A stretch of DNA of 64,000 nucleotides from Spongilla lacustris. Its lineage: Eukaryota; Porifera; Demospongiae; Spongillida; Spongillidae. The stretch lies in NCBI GenBank assembly GCA_949361645.1, contig OX442424.1:5229986-5293985 (forward strand), given 5' to 3'. Within the stretch, counting starts at the first letter, position 1; the number at the start of each line of letters is the position of its first letter. Both the position numbers and the translations under genes were made by a program. This document shows positions 31,030 through 43,264 of this stretch, one piece after another. The notes below the pieces were generated by a model. The model saw nothing but the letters and a program-made list of their open reading frames with translations, was not told where the DNA came from and made no database searches.

Positions 31030-31579
31030 AGTCTCGTACCCAGACCCAAACGTACGTAAGCATTATCGCTTACAGTCGAGGAAAGTTGTTCTTGAGAATG
31101 TAATTGGAATGTTCGATAATTAGGGTTGTCATAGCAACGGCTACGTCATCACGATAAAACGTGAGGTTTGTTAAGCAGATCTGTCTTGCTTAAGCTACAG
31201 AGAGAAAAGGCTACCACCGTAATGATACTCTCAGAGTGGTGAACGCGATGGGCTGGAAAGCGATTCACGACAGATTTTAGACGTACTTCGTAATGAGTCC
31301 TTCCATATTGAAATGGCTTTCTCTTCGTTTTAGACACGTGTCCATATATCACAACCTTAGCCGCGCACGCACGATCAAGCACCAGGCTCCTCTCTGTAGT
31401 TTGGAATGCTATTGGAATCTAATTACCGTGACGTCACGCGAGCTCTCGATTCTGATTGGAGCGCCAACATTCCGGCGCACCATAACTTCGATCGACTTGT
31501 TGGCCAGACCCGTACGTACGTGACGTTATACTGTAAGCGATAATCATCGTTACGTACATTTGGGTCTGGGTACGAGACT
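31030..31579. mobile_element. MITE with AGTCTCGTACCCAGACCCAA ends
   Basis: Left AGTCTCGTACCCAGACCCAA, right TTGGGTCTGGGTACGAGACT, with matching subterminal TTACGTAC and AAGCGATAAT blocks. Flanks TTTAGGAGGT and TTTTGGAGGT are nearly identical decamers, suggesting a target duplication of about 9-10 bp; TA on each side is an alternative. Related ends appear at 46580-46699 and 63047-63118. Confidence 0.8.
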
Positions 31580-31600
31580 ATTTTGGAGGTTGCAACCCCC

Positions 31601-32540
31601 CAAGCCCGTAGCCAGGTCAGGAAAAGGGGGGGTTCGGGGGGAAAAAAGCGGACCCAAAGTGGGCGTGGGTCACCAAAAGGGGGAGGGTGCGGGAGGGTGA
31701 TGTGCCCCCTCCCGCGCTTCGCGCGGAAGCTTTTGAAAACATTGATTTGGCCACACAAAAGAATTAATAGTTTGCAGTCACATGTACATGTACCAAAATA
31801 CTCACAACCGAAAAATAAACAAGATGAGCAATTCAATTTCATGCGACCTTCCAAGGTGAGCTGGCTGATATGAAAAGAGGGGAAGGGGCTAAACCTAACT
31901 TGCCGTTTGCTATGCAATCTAAATCGATCTTCGCTTTAATAAAAAAAAAAAAAAAAAATGCTTCTGATTCAATGGCTGCTTAGTCACATATGAATTAATG
32001 GCACATGAAAAATACTACATATTTAGGCAGGTTATAAATTTATATACAAACACAATTGATTAGTATACAGTGACAGTGTTTTAACAGAATTCAAGGGCGG
32101 ATAATAGAGTCAAGTTCAAGCTTCCTTGGGTGCAAATGGGCATAGCGTGTGACAAGTCCACGTCCTATAGAAAGACGGCTATTTCCCATCGAGGCTTGCG
32201 CTCTCATATAATTGTGCAGTCTTCAAAGAGCACTAGCACTCCGCTCGTTCGCTCTCTCTTTTCTTTTGTTGGGAGCTACCCGGCATAGTCAATCGGCCCG
32301 GCGATTATTAATGCGACCGGGTATAGATTAATTATTAAACCGGCGCAAATTGCAAATTGCTTTTTTTAATTGTGTTATACGTAAGTTATTAGTTAGGGAA
32401 GCCTAATCGCCTAAATCCGCCTTAGAGAGCTGCCTGCACGGCGGCACCGTAGTACTTCCTCGTAAGCGGAGTGCAGGACCTTTATCCTCTGAGGGGGGGG
32501 TTCGTTCGAACCCCCCGAACCCCCCCCGGCTACGGGCCTG
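31601..32540. mobile_element. Nested element with CAAGCCCGTAGCCAGG ends
   Basis: Left CAAGCCCGTAGCCAGG, right CCCGGCTACGGGCCTG, followed inward by G/C runs. Inserted in a C-run, CCCCC on both sides (31596-31600, 32541-32545). A poly-A at 31940-31957 lies inside. No transposase seen. Confidence 0.75.
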
Positions 32541-32589
32541 CCCCCCCACCTTATTCTCCAAAAATACTCTTTTTTTTTTTTCCCGCAAC

Positions 32590-32695
32590 GCAGTCGTACG
32601 CGGATAGCACCCCCCCCCCCCCCCCCCCCCGTTGAACCGGCGCGGCCGAAAAACGGACAGCACCCCCCCCCCCCCCCCCCCCCCCGCTCGTTCAC
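32590..32695. repeat. Tandem subterminal units with poly-C tracts
   Basis: Two units of about 50 bp, each a GG(C/A)CGAAAA.CGGACAGCACC-like word plus 18-23 C. Equivalent units occur at 34758-34797 and 38990-39095. Confidence 0.7.
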
Positions 32696-33509
32696 AGCTG
32701 TTTTATCCCATTGAAAATCAGGCCCGCGCCCACTATGAATCTTAAGTACCTAGCAACGTGAGTTCATTAATTCCACCCGGCGCGTACGTTGTAGAAAAAG
32801 GGCTCTGTTGCAAAACCGTCGGTATTTCCTCACAAGATGAAGGTAGTATATGTAAGTTAAAGGGTAGCTGCATAGAAAGGTACCAAGCTTTGCTGGTTTC
32901 ATCACTGAGAACTGGTGTTATACTATCTAGAACGCGTGATATCTCATCGGATGCGGTTTGAACTGTTTCAGTTTCTCGCAAAACCCGCTTATAGTTTTCA
33001 AGGTAAAGAGTTTTAAATCAATGAGGAAGGTGCGATGTTGCTTTTTATGTTGTTTCTACGTTACTACACGACTCCTCTCATACTTTTTGCACACTCTGAA
33101 TATGTACGCAAATAGAGAGAGTTAAGGCAAGTGCCAGGGGCTATAAATAGAAATGGAATGAAACACCATACAGCTGTTCATTTTACACGTATAGCTTACT
33201 TTCCCCCCAGTAGGAATACGAATGCAGTGCTCTTTTATTGCATCCTGTACACCACCGTATCGACTGGTTGCATCTTCAGTTCTGACTTCACTACTGGTAC
33301 AACAATGTGGGGCCATGATGCTTCCTTTACATGTACCACCATTACATCATGCAGCAACAGGTACACCATTCTAGGGGCAAGCTAGGCTTAATGAGTGGCT
33401 GTGCACATTCCAGAGGTGAAGTCTTGTAGCAACATGGACAATGGGCAGCAGCCATGCAAATAGGTGGCACACACAAACGTATCTCATGCATGGGAGCTGC
33501 ATTAATTAT

Positions 33510-33812
33510 ACACCCCTACAGATGACAATAAATGGGGCCCAGGGGGTATAGGGAATATGCAGGTCCTAAGGAGTGGTCATTTAAATGCGGGGGGGGGGGG
33601 GGGGGGGGGGGTGGAGTGGAATAACATAGGTCCTGGGGGGTTGAATAAAATAGGGGCTTGTCCAGGGGGCATTTGCAAGTCTGTTGGGTGGGGGGGGGGG
33701 GGGGGGGGGGGTGTATGTGGAAATATAATATAAGCTTGTCCAGAGGGGGTTATATATATTGTCCCGGGGGGGAGGGGGTATGTTTGCAATTATTGTCATC
33801 TGCAGGGGTGTA
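33510..33812. mobile_element. Small inverted-repeat element, CACCCCTACAGATGACAATA ends
   Basis: Left ACACCCCTACAGATGACAAT, right ATTGTCATCTGCAGGGGTGT. Interior consists of G tracts separated by GGAGTGGAATAACATAGG and GTATGTGGAAATATAATA-type spacers. No target duplication identified. Confidence 0.65.
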
Positions 33813-34105
33813 TGGTTAAAATAGCTAGCAAATAGTATATTGCAGTTAGCTGTAGTGCTATATTATCCTTCCAGGCATTGTCTACAGGAATAATCCTCAA
33901 CTTTCCTGTCTTCTTCCAGTGTGCTGTATAAAATGGCTTATGAACATTACAGCCCTGTATGAAATAATAACAAGTGGAGCGGGCCATGACACATGCATAT
34001 CTTGCACCTCATGGAATGGCTGCCATATGGCTCCACTGAGCACTTGTATGGTGTCAGCTTTTGATCATGAGCAGAAGCACTGAGCAATGTGCCTCAAGGA
34101 TATCG

Positions 34106-34128
34106 GGGGGGGGGGGGGGGGGGGGGGG
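34106..34128. repeat. Poly-G tract
   Basis: Twenty or more consecutive G after CTCAAGGATATC. It resembles the G tracts at element ends, but no terminus is present. Confidence 0.8.
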
Positions 34129-35099
34129 TGGATCTCATAGCAGTCTTGCCCAGTGTCAATGTGGAAGGCTTGCAAAATCCCTTCCTTGTGCAATGGTGGA
34201 TGCATGGAATGATAGTTTTTTACCTTTGCATGCTTGTGATCCTTGAAACGCTTGCACCTGCAAACTCTACAAAGGTCTTCAAATTTACATGTACACCCAT
34301 GTACTGTAGATCGTACGCGGTGTGGTTAAATATTCATAGTTAAACCAATGGTTTTTTTCACTGTTAGAAGGCGTGTAGTAAATTATAGAAGTCATATTAT
34401 CACTTACCTGGCTTAGCTATAGTTGGTCTCGAACAAATAATAGCCGCTTTTATAAGCGCGATTTCGTACAATACGAAAGCAAACACCATACGATTTCCCG
34501 CCACGAAAGTGCCATCATATGCGCCAGCGTTGTTTCGAAGTTAGAATCGTCGAGTTAATATGCGTCATGGATGTTGTGTAAACTAAAGTGTATGCTCGAA
34601 CTATTTCAACTATAAAATCATGTGTTCCTCTAAAAGGTAGTGAATAAACTGTCTCCGATGTTAGGTGTTTGTTAATGAGCTTCGAGCCCACCATGAATTG
34701 GAAATACCGTAATTCAATCATTATGATCTAATTTTAAAACCTAATGTAACGACCGAGCGTTGAGCCGGCCGAAAGCGGACAGCACCCCCCGCTCGTTGGT
34801 CTTATTATTCATTAACAACCCCCCCCTTTTCTGAAATCCTGTATCCGCCCCTGCTATGTATTAAAAATTCTTACAGTATGCACGAGGATACTAGATATGT
34901 ACTGAACGCGTTAACGGCGCAATTCAACGTACGATCCTTCCAATGTTGGTGATTGTAATAAATGTCGCAGCCCACATGATTCATGAAGTAGTTAAATATC
35001 AGTTCCGATATATGTCCCATTGTACATGTACCTTTACATATGAGCACTGGAAGCAAGTCATTTTTGTCGTAATTACTATTCTACTTGAATAATAAGTGC

Positions 35100-35194
35100 C
35101 AAAGTTGCAAAGCGGCTGGAGCGGGGGAAGCTTACAGCACTCTTGCTGGGGGTAGGCATGTCCCGCCTTACCCCTCGTTCTGGATCCGCCCCTG
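35100..35194. repeat. hAT-like element end fragment
   Basis: AAGTTGCAAAGCGGCTGGAG (as at 2655) through to CTGGATCCGCCCCTG. Only one end was found. Confidence 0.5.
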
Positions 35195-36220
35195 CAAAAA
35201 TGGCCTCCCTGACTCTTTTTGAGCGTCAACAAATGAGACTGTGACGTCTGAGAGTTCAATGAACTAGTCTTCTAATCATATGACCGATTCAATCACTAGC
35301 TAATAAAATGTGTGTGTGTGTGTGTGCTTCATAGCTATGAATACATTATCGCCCGAAAAGGTCTATATAAGCCATGGTCTATAGATGACAAAATACAATG
35401 ACGTTATCGTGTCTGCCATATTGGTGCTCCACTGAAATTGGAGTCTGCGTTGTCGATCAGTGTTTGACCAATTCTATGGTAGGGTAGTCAAAAACGAAGG
35501 AAATGCTTCCTGGCTGCAAAGACTCAGCGTCATGCACTTCATATTTCTTAACGCTCGGATATGTTCCATCAAGGGTAAGCCAGCACAGTATACTTAGTGA
35601 GTTTGACCCAGATTGGCTGCCTTCACTGAATCTTCCGGGTATATGTTAAAAATAATAATAAATAATAATAAAAAGGTAACAGTGACATTGAACGGCTCCT
35701 TAGGAGCTCCTTAGTTAGGTACTCGAAACGACGGAGTGCAGCTAATCGTCGAGAACAAAAAGTGCATTGTACGGTGACGTGACTGTACCTGGAGTTGCTG
35801 CGTACAATGTGATTGTACATTTCTATTCAGACATTAGTTACCGGCCCGTCCTGTAGTCACATACTTTCCCGAGACGATGTGCGTTTGTACGCTTTAATTC
35901 ATCCGCAAACAAACTTATTACAAGCCTCCAGAGATTTATAGGCTTTGAACTGTTTGCAAGTTATAAAACTGCATGGTCTGCAGTACTAAATACGATACCA
36001 AATCGCATGCACAAACTGGTGGCACAACGTCCGATTTGTCCCCAAAGAAGTCAGATGAGAATACCGATGCTTTCGATTTTATCCAGATATCGAGCCTTTG
36101 CGTCTGGAGGCAAGCTATCTGCATACAAAGAGCTTTGACATTTAAAAGAGCCATGGCGGATAAATGATTATGTCAACTAATGATTGCTACTACAGATCAC
36201 GCGATGTAAGAGCTCTAGCT
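35195..36220. other. Upstream flank of the annexin gene, no gene seen
   Basis: Contains a (TG)9-like run at 35310-35326, an AATAATAA run at 35650-35672 and short frames without family patterns. Confidence 0.4.
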
Positions 36221-36221
36221 C

Positions 36222-36229
36222 TATATAAG
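36222..36229 (+). promoter_or_regulatory. TATA-like box of the annexin gene
   Basis: TATATAAG, 45-52 bases upstream of the annexin ATG. If used, transcription would start about 20 bases before the ATG, giving a very short leader. A second TATATAAG at 35365 has no gene close by. Confidence 0.4.
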
Positions 36230-36273
36230 CCACGTTTAATTAAAGCTGATTTATTATCAAGCTAGTTACGTAA

Positions 36274-39200
36274 ATGGCGAGTCCACAGGTAGGTGTGTCC
36301 GTATTAGTTACGTGTTGCTGACGGAGTATTGACCTTGCTTGTTTAAACACAGTATGGTCACGGAACGGTAAAGCCCGCTTCTCATTTCGACGCGGAGGCG
36401 GATGCTACGGCTTTAAGGAAGGCTATGAAGGGTGCAGGTACGTGTGTACCATGCACGGTGCGACACGTTTGATGATATATGTGTTTGGTTTAGGTACTGA
36501 AGAGGCAGCCATCATCCATATCGTTGCCAACAGAAGCAACGCACAGAGACAGGAAATAAAGCAAAAATTCAAACTTCTTGTAGGAAGAGTAAGTTAACAA
36601 GAATGCGACGCGCGACATGAAACAGACATACCAACTCTGTCTCTCACGCCTCCAACGCTCATACACCCAATGAACGTTTTCTCATGCCCAGCCACCGGGC
36701 ATACAATCATTCTCATTATGTGTTAAAAAGGGGGTGGGTACATGTACCCTATTTTTAATATCATGGGGGTGGATGCACAGTATTGAATATTTCTTGCATC
36801 CCGCCCATGTCACTGCTGTTTGCGGCTGGACACAATTCAGATAATTGGCTAATACGGTATGCCTTTTGAATGGTGCAGAATAATTTACTTTTAGAGCTCA
36901 TTATGAATCGTACTTTTTGTGACCCGCATTTCATGGAAGTCATACCTTCGAGAGAATTTGATCTTTCATACCCTCTACCATCGCACTAAATAAAATTACC
37001 AGCGCGCACGACCTGCAATATTACTCGAATAGCCGCGCATCGTTTTTATACGTCCATGTGATAGAGGCGGTAACCAGAGATAATAAATTAAAGGGATTGG
37101 CAACGTGTCACGTGAGCCGTAGAGATTGGCGATTTTAACTGTGCCATCCGACCTGGTGTAAATCGCACGTGCGTGAAAGTGTGAAACGGGCATCAAAATT
37201 CGTTTGTTTGTTGCAACCACAAAAGGAAGACAGTACCCACTGCTGAGATCAAGGACGTTGTAATAGAGGGTATTTTTTGTAATTTATACGGGGGTAGAGA
37301 CTTAGACGCGTGATTTTATACTGTCCTAAGTTTAATGAAATTTTACAATATCGGGAGCGCTCTTTTTTGTGGGACAGCATCTTGTGCATCCGCGGGTTTT
37401 TTATGCATACGATCGTTTGCCTAACCTAAACAATGGTTATATTTTAGTGTAATGTTGTGTTTTTGTCCAAAGCGCGCTTGTTACGATCCTTATAGCATAT
37501 TGGGTATGCGAAACGTGTGGGACAGTTACGTCGTAGCCAGACAGACTAGTATGGCAAAATGGATATTGGCTTGTCGCTCTTTCCTTATATTTTAGTGTCC
37601 AAGTATTGTAGCGTGCCCCACACGTTTGGTTCACGGTGTGTATTTTTTTTAAGGGAATGTGGAAAAGAAAATTTAGATTGGGCGGGCAACATCTGAAGAA
37701 TGAAGAGCGCGTACAGCGAAGTCTAATCGTGTCTGTTCCTCGCGAGAGTGTCGGTATTTCCGTTTCTTCGTCCTTGAGTATCACTCTGCCTCCACCATTG
37801 ACCTGCCCTGTTTCAATACCGTTACTAGTGATTTTGGAATGTGCGATTTCGTCTCTCGAACGCCTTGCAAGCAATCTCAGCCTATTAAATTACCATTTCC
37901 TGCCTGGACTGTAGCTTCCTAATATCCTTCCCTTGTGCTCTGCAAGTTCCAAACTCATGGCTCTGGTACTGTGTTATTTATGGCTATAACAGATCGTGGT
38001 TATTTATATATTATCTCTGCGGTAACCGAGAGGGGGTACTTTGATCGTGTTTAGCAAAGACAGCGACAATAGGATTTAGGTCAGCAAGTTACAACATCAA
38101 CAAGACAGATCAAGAAGCATATTTACAACAATTAGAACCAGCCACATTTTTTTTTTTTTTACCACTCTACGCTGTGCGTGTATTTTATGAATAATACGTG
38201 CGGTTCGAATGGAGCATTATCACATAAACAAAGGTCAGGAGCAATGCAGGATGAGTGGTCGCTTTCTTGTGGCACCTAGGGATAAGAAATCAAGGCGTTC
38301 ATACCAAGCACAGAGATTCAGCTAATTTACACTCAGTATTTAGTATTTGGCATTGATACTCACAATGATGCTGCACCCACTCAAATTTTGTTATCAATGC
38401 GACTGATCAAGTTGTGAGGCTGCATGGTACTAGTTACTGAGACTAGGGTATAGGTGGCTGTGATGAGATTGGTACAGGTGGCTGAGATGTGAGGCTGGTA
38501 CAGGTGGCTGAGATGAGGCTGGTACAGGAGGCTGAGATGAGGCTGGTACTCTGGTACAGGTGGCTGAGATGAGGCTGGTACAGGTGGCTGAGATGTGAGG
38601 CTGGTACAGGTGGCAGAGATGAGGCTGGTACAGGTGGCTGAGATGAGGCTGGTACAGGTGGCTGAGATGTGAGGCTGGTACAGGTGGCAGAGATGAGGCT
38701 GGTACAGGTGGCTGAGATGAGGCTGGTACAGGTGGCTGAGATGAGGCTGGTACTCTGGTACAGGTGGCTGAGATATGAGGCTGGTACAGGTGGCTGAGAT
38801 CGGGGGGGGGGCGGGGGGGTTGCAATCCCAACTTTGGTCTGAAAATTTCTTTATTTATGCATCCCTATGTATTATTCTAGTGTAAGCTTAAAGCATACAG
38901 GAAGCAATGTGGTTTCCAATATAGCCATGTAAGTAGAGGGCACCCTCCCCCTTTTTAAACATAGAGAGAGCCGTAAGTGGACAGCACCCCCTCCTCCCCA
39001 CTGGTTGAATTGGCCTAAAGCGGACAGCACCCCCCCCCCCCCCCCCCCCCCACACACACACACTGGTTGAATCGGCCTAAAGTGGACAACACCCCAGTTT
39101 TCATATGTAACCCCCCCCATCCCTTTTCTGAAATCCTGGATCTGCCCCTAGGCCCTGGCATGGTAGCTGAGATGAAGCTGGTACTGGTGGCCATGGTTGA

Positions 39201-42200
39201 GATGAGGCTGTGACTGGTGTCTAAGATGAGGCTGGTACCGGTGGCTGAGATGAGGCTGTGACTGGTGGCTGAGATGAGGCTGATACAGGTAGCTGAGATG
39301 AGGCTGGTACTGGTAGCTGAGATGAGGCTGGTACAGGTGGCTGAGATGAGGCTGCATGGTTCTGGGGTTGGGAATGGGATTGATACGGAAGAGTAGACTA
39401 TATTAGTAGCTAACAGCACCAAGACAAACTTTGAGTAAGACATAAGTAAGGTCCAGCAGTCGCTCTCCATTGTGAAAGAACAACTGCTGTTCATTGGCCC
39501 ACCTAACGTGGCGGCAATACCACAGTAGGCTAGTAACACACACCCGCGCCAACCGGTATAGAGTACTTACTTTTAGTAAGCTTGATCGCTGTAAAAAAAC
39601 AATGTGGCTACAAGCCAATGCTATTAACTATTAGTACCTTTCATTCACTTTACGAACCAACCTTTTTTTCTATTGTCGCAGGCGCGGGGAATCGCTTCTG
39701 TATCGAAGAGGTACGCTAAGACTAACCCGCTTTCAAGGCCCGTCGCTTGCCATAGCAACTTCACTACGCCTCGTGGTTCGCAACACAAATAGAAAAAAGT
39801 TGTTTCTTTCCTAGCCAAGTGTTAAAATGGCGATTAGCCCACCGTTGTTTTTGAGTGAGCTCACGTTCCAAAGGTCTTCGGTTGTCAAGGGCATGACATC
39901 ATCATTTCAATTTTTCGAACCTAGTGTCCACAAAACATTGGGCCGCAAACACCTGTGATGTAAACTTGTATTTCGCAACGCGGTTTTGTGGTTATAACAC
40001 AGCACTAACACGGTTTCGCGGTTTAAACAAACAACAAAAGGCGTTGCACACGTTTTTGACACTACACGTTTGTACGTTCCTCCCTTAGCGGCTACGTGAA
40101 CTCGAATGTATATATAACTCGATGACACGAGCGATGTTTTGTGAACATTTTAACGACGAGAAATGTTTTAAATGTTATTAAACGTTTTACGTGCAATGTT
40201 TTGTGTCAAAAACGTTGCAACACAAACCGCCTTTTGTTATTTGTTTAAACCACGAAACCGTGTTTGTGCTCTCTGTTATAACTACAAAACCGCCGTTGTG
40301 AAATGTGCAAAATACAGTGTTTGCTAGCGACCTCCAGGGCCACCGTAATCCACAGTACCAAACTTAGAAAAAAAAAAATTCATGTTGTGGGTGGGGTGTA
40401 TGATAGTGCCTATTATGATATTAGGGGTGGATGTACAGTATTGAATATTTCTTGCATCCTGCCCACCCACTGTACCAAACTTATTCATATTCTCGTGACA
40501 CTGGAGAAATTGTATCGTAGAAACGCATGTACGCACTTTTATACATATGTACCAGTAGTGCACTATAAGTATATATTTTTATATCTCACACCCAAACTGG
40601 GCTATCTCACTCCTAGTTAATCTTCTTATATTGTTGTCTCCATTCATTAGATACCTACGTGTGAAACAGATCAAGAATTGCCTTTATAATTTTAATATAC
40701 GCTTTCAGAGTAAAATGTAATTCAGTTGTGCTATATAGGATGTTGTATCTTGAAGGTACTGAAAGTACACCATTGCAATCAAGCGTATCACTGACTGGAA
40801 GTAGGAGAACACAGCTTTTGATAGAAGCAACTGCCTACTCAGCACCACCATGCATAAGTATACCATCCACACTCTGCCCTTTGTTGTACATGTATGAATG
40901 TTCCACCGGATGCCAGAATAGTGATTTCATAGGGTTTTAGTTAAGTGTTAGCTGCAATGTGTAGATATTTAGAATTCACAGTCAAAAGCACATACATGTA
41001 CTCATACATCCAAAAAAATATGATGGCATGTGCTTATTGGCAGGATCTAATAGAAGATTTCAACTCTGAATTGGGTGCACACTTGAAAACACTTGTTATT
41101 GCACTGATGGATTCAAAGGCTGCCTATGATGCACACTGCCTTCGCAAGGCCATGAAGGGTGTGGGGACTGATGAATCTGTGTTAATTGAGATTCTGTGCA
41201 CAAGGACCAACCAGGTGGGCTTTATTTGGAAGAAAAGGCACTTACTATATAATGTATATCACTTCAGGAAATTAGAGACATAGTGGCTGCATATAAAACA
41301 GGTAAGCAGTTTTATCAACTTACATGTATCCTGGCTGCCATCATAACTTGATTACTTCGATTGAAAATACAAATATATAATGTACCTGCAAACCGTCAGC
41401 ATTCAGCAGGGACCTTGAGAAAGACATCGTTAGTGAAACAAGTGGGAATTTCAAGAGGCTCCTTGTATCCATGTGTCAGGTAAGTGATAGATGCTGCACT
41501 GCACATGGTGCTGACCCCTTCCCCCTAGGGTGCCCGTGATGAGTCACCTGCTGTGGACCATGAGAAGGCCAAGAGGGAAGCCCAGGAACTGTACCAGGCA
41601 GGAGAGAAGAGCTGGGGAACTGATGAATCCAAGTTCAACTTGATTATTGCAAGTCGCAGCATCCCTCAGCTTAAGGCCACATTTGATGAGTACGCAAAGG
41701 TCAGCTGATGTATGTTTATTAGTCGAGGAGGTCAAATCCCCACATACATGTACAGTTTGAAATTCTAAAATATAACTTAGTGCACCAGCACCACTGTCTG
41801 TGTGCTGTGGGGTAGCCATTTGTGGTACTATGGTACATCAGGGTGATTGTGTGATATACATGTATGTGCATGTACATGCAGATGTATCACTAACTATGGT
41901 AATGTACAGGCAGTTCAGTTGTAAATATGAGCTATTACCATCATTTCATATATGGAAGCAAATGTACTCAAGTGTCACTTTGGCATCCTTAGCACATAAG
42001 AAATGCCATTACCTTCTGATCCCCACTAATACTGTCGAGTGCAGTTATGTGAGTATTGCATCTACTGGTTTATACATTTGCAAAATTATGAGCAGGCTTT
42101 AGGAAAATGTAGGGCATTTGAAATGCAGTAAGTTTGAATGAAAATCATGCTTACCATGCTCACAGTTTGTTTAGCTACATTGCAAATGGAACTCTTGCCC

Positions 42201-42828
42201 TGTTGTACAAAGTGCCAATCAATGCTTTTAATAGTTACAGTATTATCAGTAGTTGCCATGTTACCTTATAAGCTAGGACTTGGCTGAGAGGAATGGTTTG
42301 CCATGTTGTCAAGAATTCTTGTTCACCAATTGATGTACTCTGTTCAGATTGCAAAAAGAGACATTTATAGCACTATTGATCGTGAAATGTCAGGTGACCT
42401 TGAGAAGGGCTTCAAGACTGTGGGTACGTCACCACAAGTGTTTGGGAGGGTGAGGTGTTAGGAGTGATACATACATATTATTCCCACTATTACTACAATT
42501 CCTACTACATGTGCACACAGTCCTGTGTATCTACAACCGTCCAGGCTACTTTGCTCACAGGCTCTACCACAGTATGAAGGGTGCGGGGACTGATGATGAT
42601 ACTCTAATTAGAGTGGTAGTGACTAGGAGTGAGGTAAGTAGAATTCTACATGACAAAAGCACTGATTAAATCATTACCAGCATAACATTTTAAATCCTCT
42701 TTTAGATTGACTTGGTTGACATCAAGCAGGTATTTCTTGAGACATACTACAAACCTTTGGCCACAATGATTGAAGGAGATGTCTCTGGGGATTACCGCAA
42801 GCTGCTGCTGGCCATTGTTGGTGCCTAA
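36274..42828 (+). CDS. Annexin, ten exons, 320 residues
   Basis: Calcium-dependent phospholipid-binding protein of the cytoplasmic membrane face. Exons: 36274-36288, 36353-36437, 36494-36588, 41044-41214, 41268-41301, 41400-41479, 41529-41699, 42348-42423, 42521-42633, 42706-42828. All introns are GT-AG; lengths sum to 963 bases, with phases consistent throughout. The head is short ([18 protein letters not shown]). Four annexin repeats follow: [47 protein letters not shown] and [16 protein letters not shown] mark their calcium loops (GxGT in repeats 1, 2 and 4, WGT in 3, as usual). The protein ends [11 protein letters not shown], the normal annexin end. Intron 3 is 4.5 kb and repeat-filled; the others are under 700 bp. 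No AATAAA was seen in the first 180 bases after the stop. Which vertebrate annexin it corresponds to cannot be said. Confidence 0.96.
38447..38800. repeat. Minisatellite, 24 bp unit (first part)
   Basis: Unit GGCTGGTACAGGTGGCTGAG plus ATGA, about 14 copies with occasional 3 bp (tgt) or 9 bp insertions. The minus-strand Pro/Ser/His-rich open frame is a by-product. Confidence 0.95.
38801..39151. mobile_element. G-rich hAT-like element inserted in the minisatellite
   Basis: Begins with a G tract (left terminus lost) and ends TCCTGGATCTGCCCCTAG, a damaged CAGGGGCGGATCCAGG terminus. Contains two GG(C/T)CTAAAG.GGACA(G/A)CACC units with poly-C. The same minisatellite lies on both sides. Confidence 0.6.
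39160..39355. repeat. Minisatellite, 24 bp unit (second part, more diverged)
   Basis: Same orientation and unit as 38447-38800 (GCTGAGATGAGGCTG core), about 8 copies with more substitutions. Confidence 0.85.
39970..40304. repeat. Inverted repeat of about 100 bp arms
   Basis: 39970-40071 (CAACGCGGTTTTGTGGTTAT ... AACAAAAGGCGTTGCA) is mirrored with mismatches by 40204-40304. The spacer is about 130 bp and AT-rich. Probably a small foldback element. Confidence 0.7.
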
Positions 42829-43264
42829 CTATAGTGTTCTGCAGAGCATGCAGCAAGATAACTTTGCTGTTTGACCTTGTTTGTAGTTGGCTGCATGTAT
42901 TATCTAGAAAAATAGGCCCTCATCTTTTTTAGTATGCATATCTTGGGATATGATTGTTATGTTAAATAGATGTTTTGTGTTTGAATATTAGACGCCATGG
43001 GGTTCAAATACGCCATATCTTGTGGCAGAGCATCCGTTTAACTTGAGGAGTCAAGGACATGAGTCCTGTATATATAGCTACGATTTATTCTATTCGTTTT
43101 ATTATTTAATCTGTTAGAGCAACGAATGTGGAACGCACCCCTATTAAGGAACACTAAACTCATTAAAAATGTAATCAAAGTTATGAGTTTGCAATGGTGC
43201 AAATCAATGAATCTGACTGACCCACTAGTTGCTGGATAAATATCCTCCATGAGCATTTGGCAAG
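42829..43264. other. Annexin 3' flank
   Basis: Probable 3' UTR start and intergenic DNA. No other gene is seen. Confidence 0.4.

Larger units (their letters stand above)
30926..34853. mobile_element. Composite hAT-like element, 5 bp TSD CTATG
   Basis: Left end CAGGGGCGGATACAGG, right end CCTGTATCCGCCCCTG, flanked by CTATG at 30921-30925 and 34854-34858. Internal G tracts and several copies of a GGCCGAAA.CGGACAGCACC word lie near the ends (32640, 34768). At least three other elements are nested in it (31030-31579, 31601-32540, 33510-33812). No intact transposase; the minus-strand frame 32742-32981 (RETETVQTASDEISRVLD) is coding-like but not identified. Confidence 0.88.
36589..41043 (+). other. 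Annexin intron 3, repeat-filled
   Basis: GTAAGT donor at 36589 and TTGGCAG acceptor ending 41043. It holds a near-identical hairpin word GGGGTGGATG(C/T)ACAGTATTG at 36764 and 40425, an unrecognised 145-codon minus-strand frame (37437-37874), the minisatellite and G-rich element at 38447-39355 and an inverted repeat at 39970-40304. Confidence 0.85.

Noticed and set aside
32505..32520. GGTTCGTTCGAACC as a tRNA T-arm
   Set aside because: It lies between C tracts with no acceptor stem or anticodon arm around it. No tRNA gene was seen in the window.
32742..32981. Coding-like minus-strand frame as a hAT transposase piece
   Set aside because: RETETVQTASDEISRVLD suggests coding sequence, but no hAT motif can be pointed to, so it is only mentioned within the composite element.
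35365..35372. TATATAAG box upstream of the annexin gene
   Set aside because: About 900 bp from the ATG with no transcript start evidence. The box at 36222 is better placed.
37437..37874. 145-codon minus-strand frame inside annexin intron 3
   Set aside because: No recognisable motif, repeat or splice partner. Length alone is not enough to call a gene.
38430..39539. Minus-strand Pro/Ser/His-rich open frames in annexin intron 3
   Set aside because: Produced by the 24 bp minisatellite, whose length keeps any frame open. No start context or domain.
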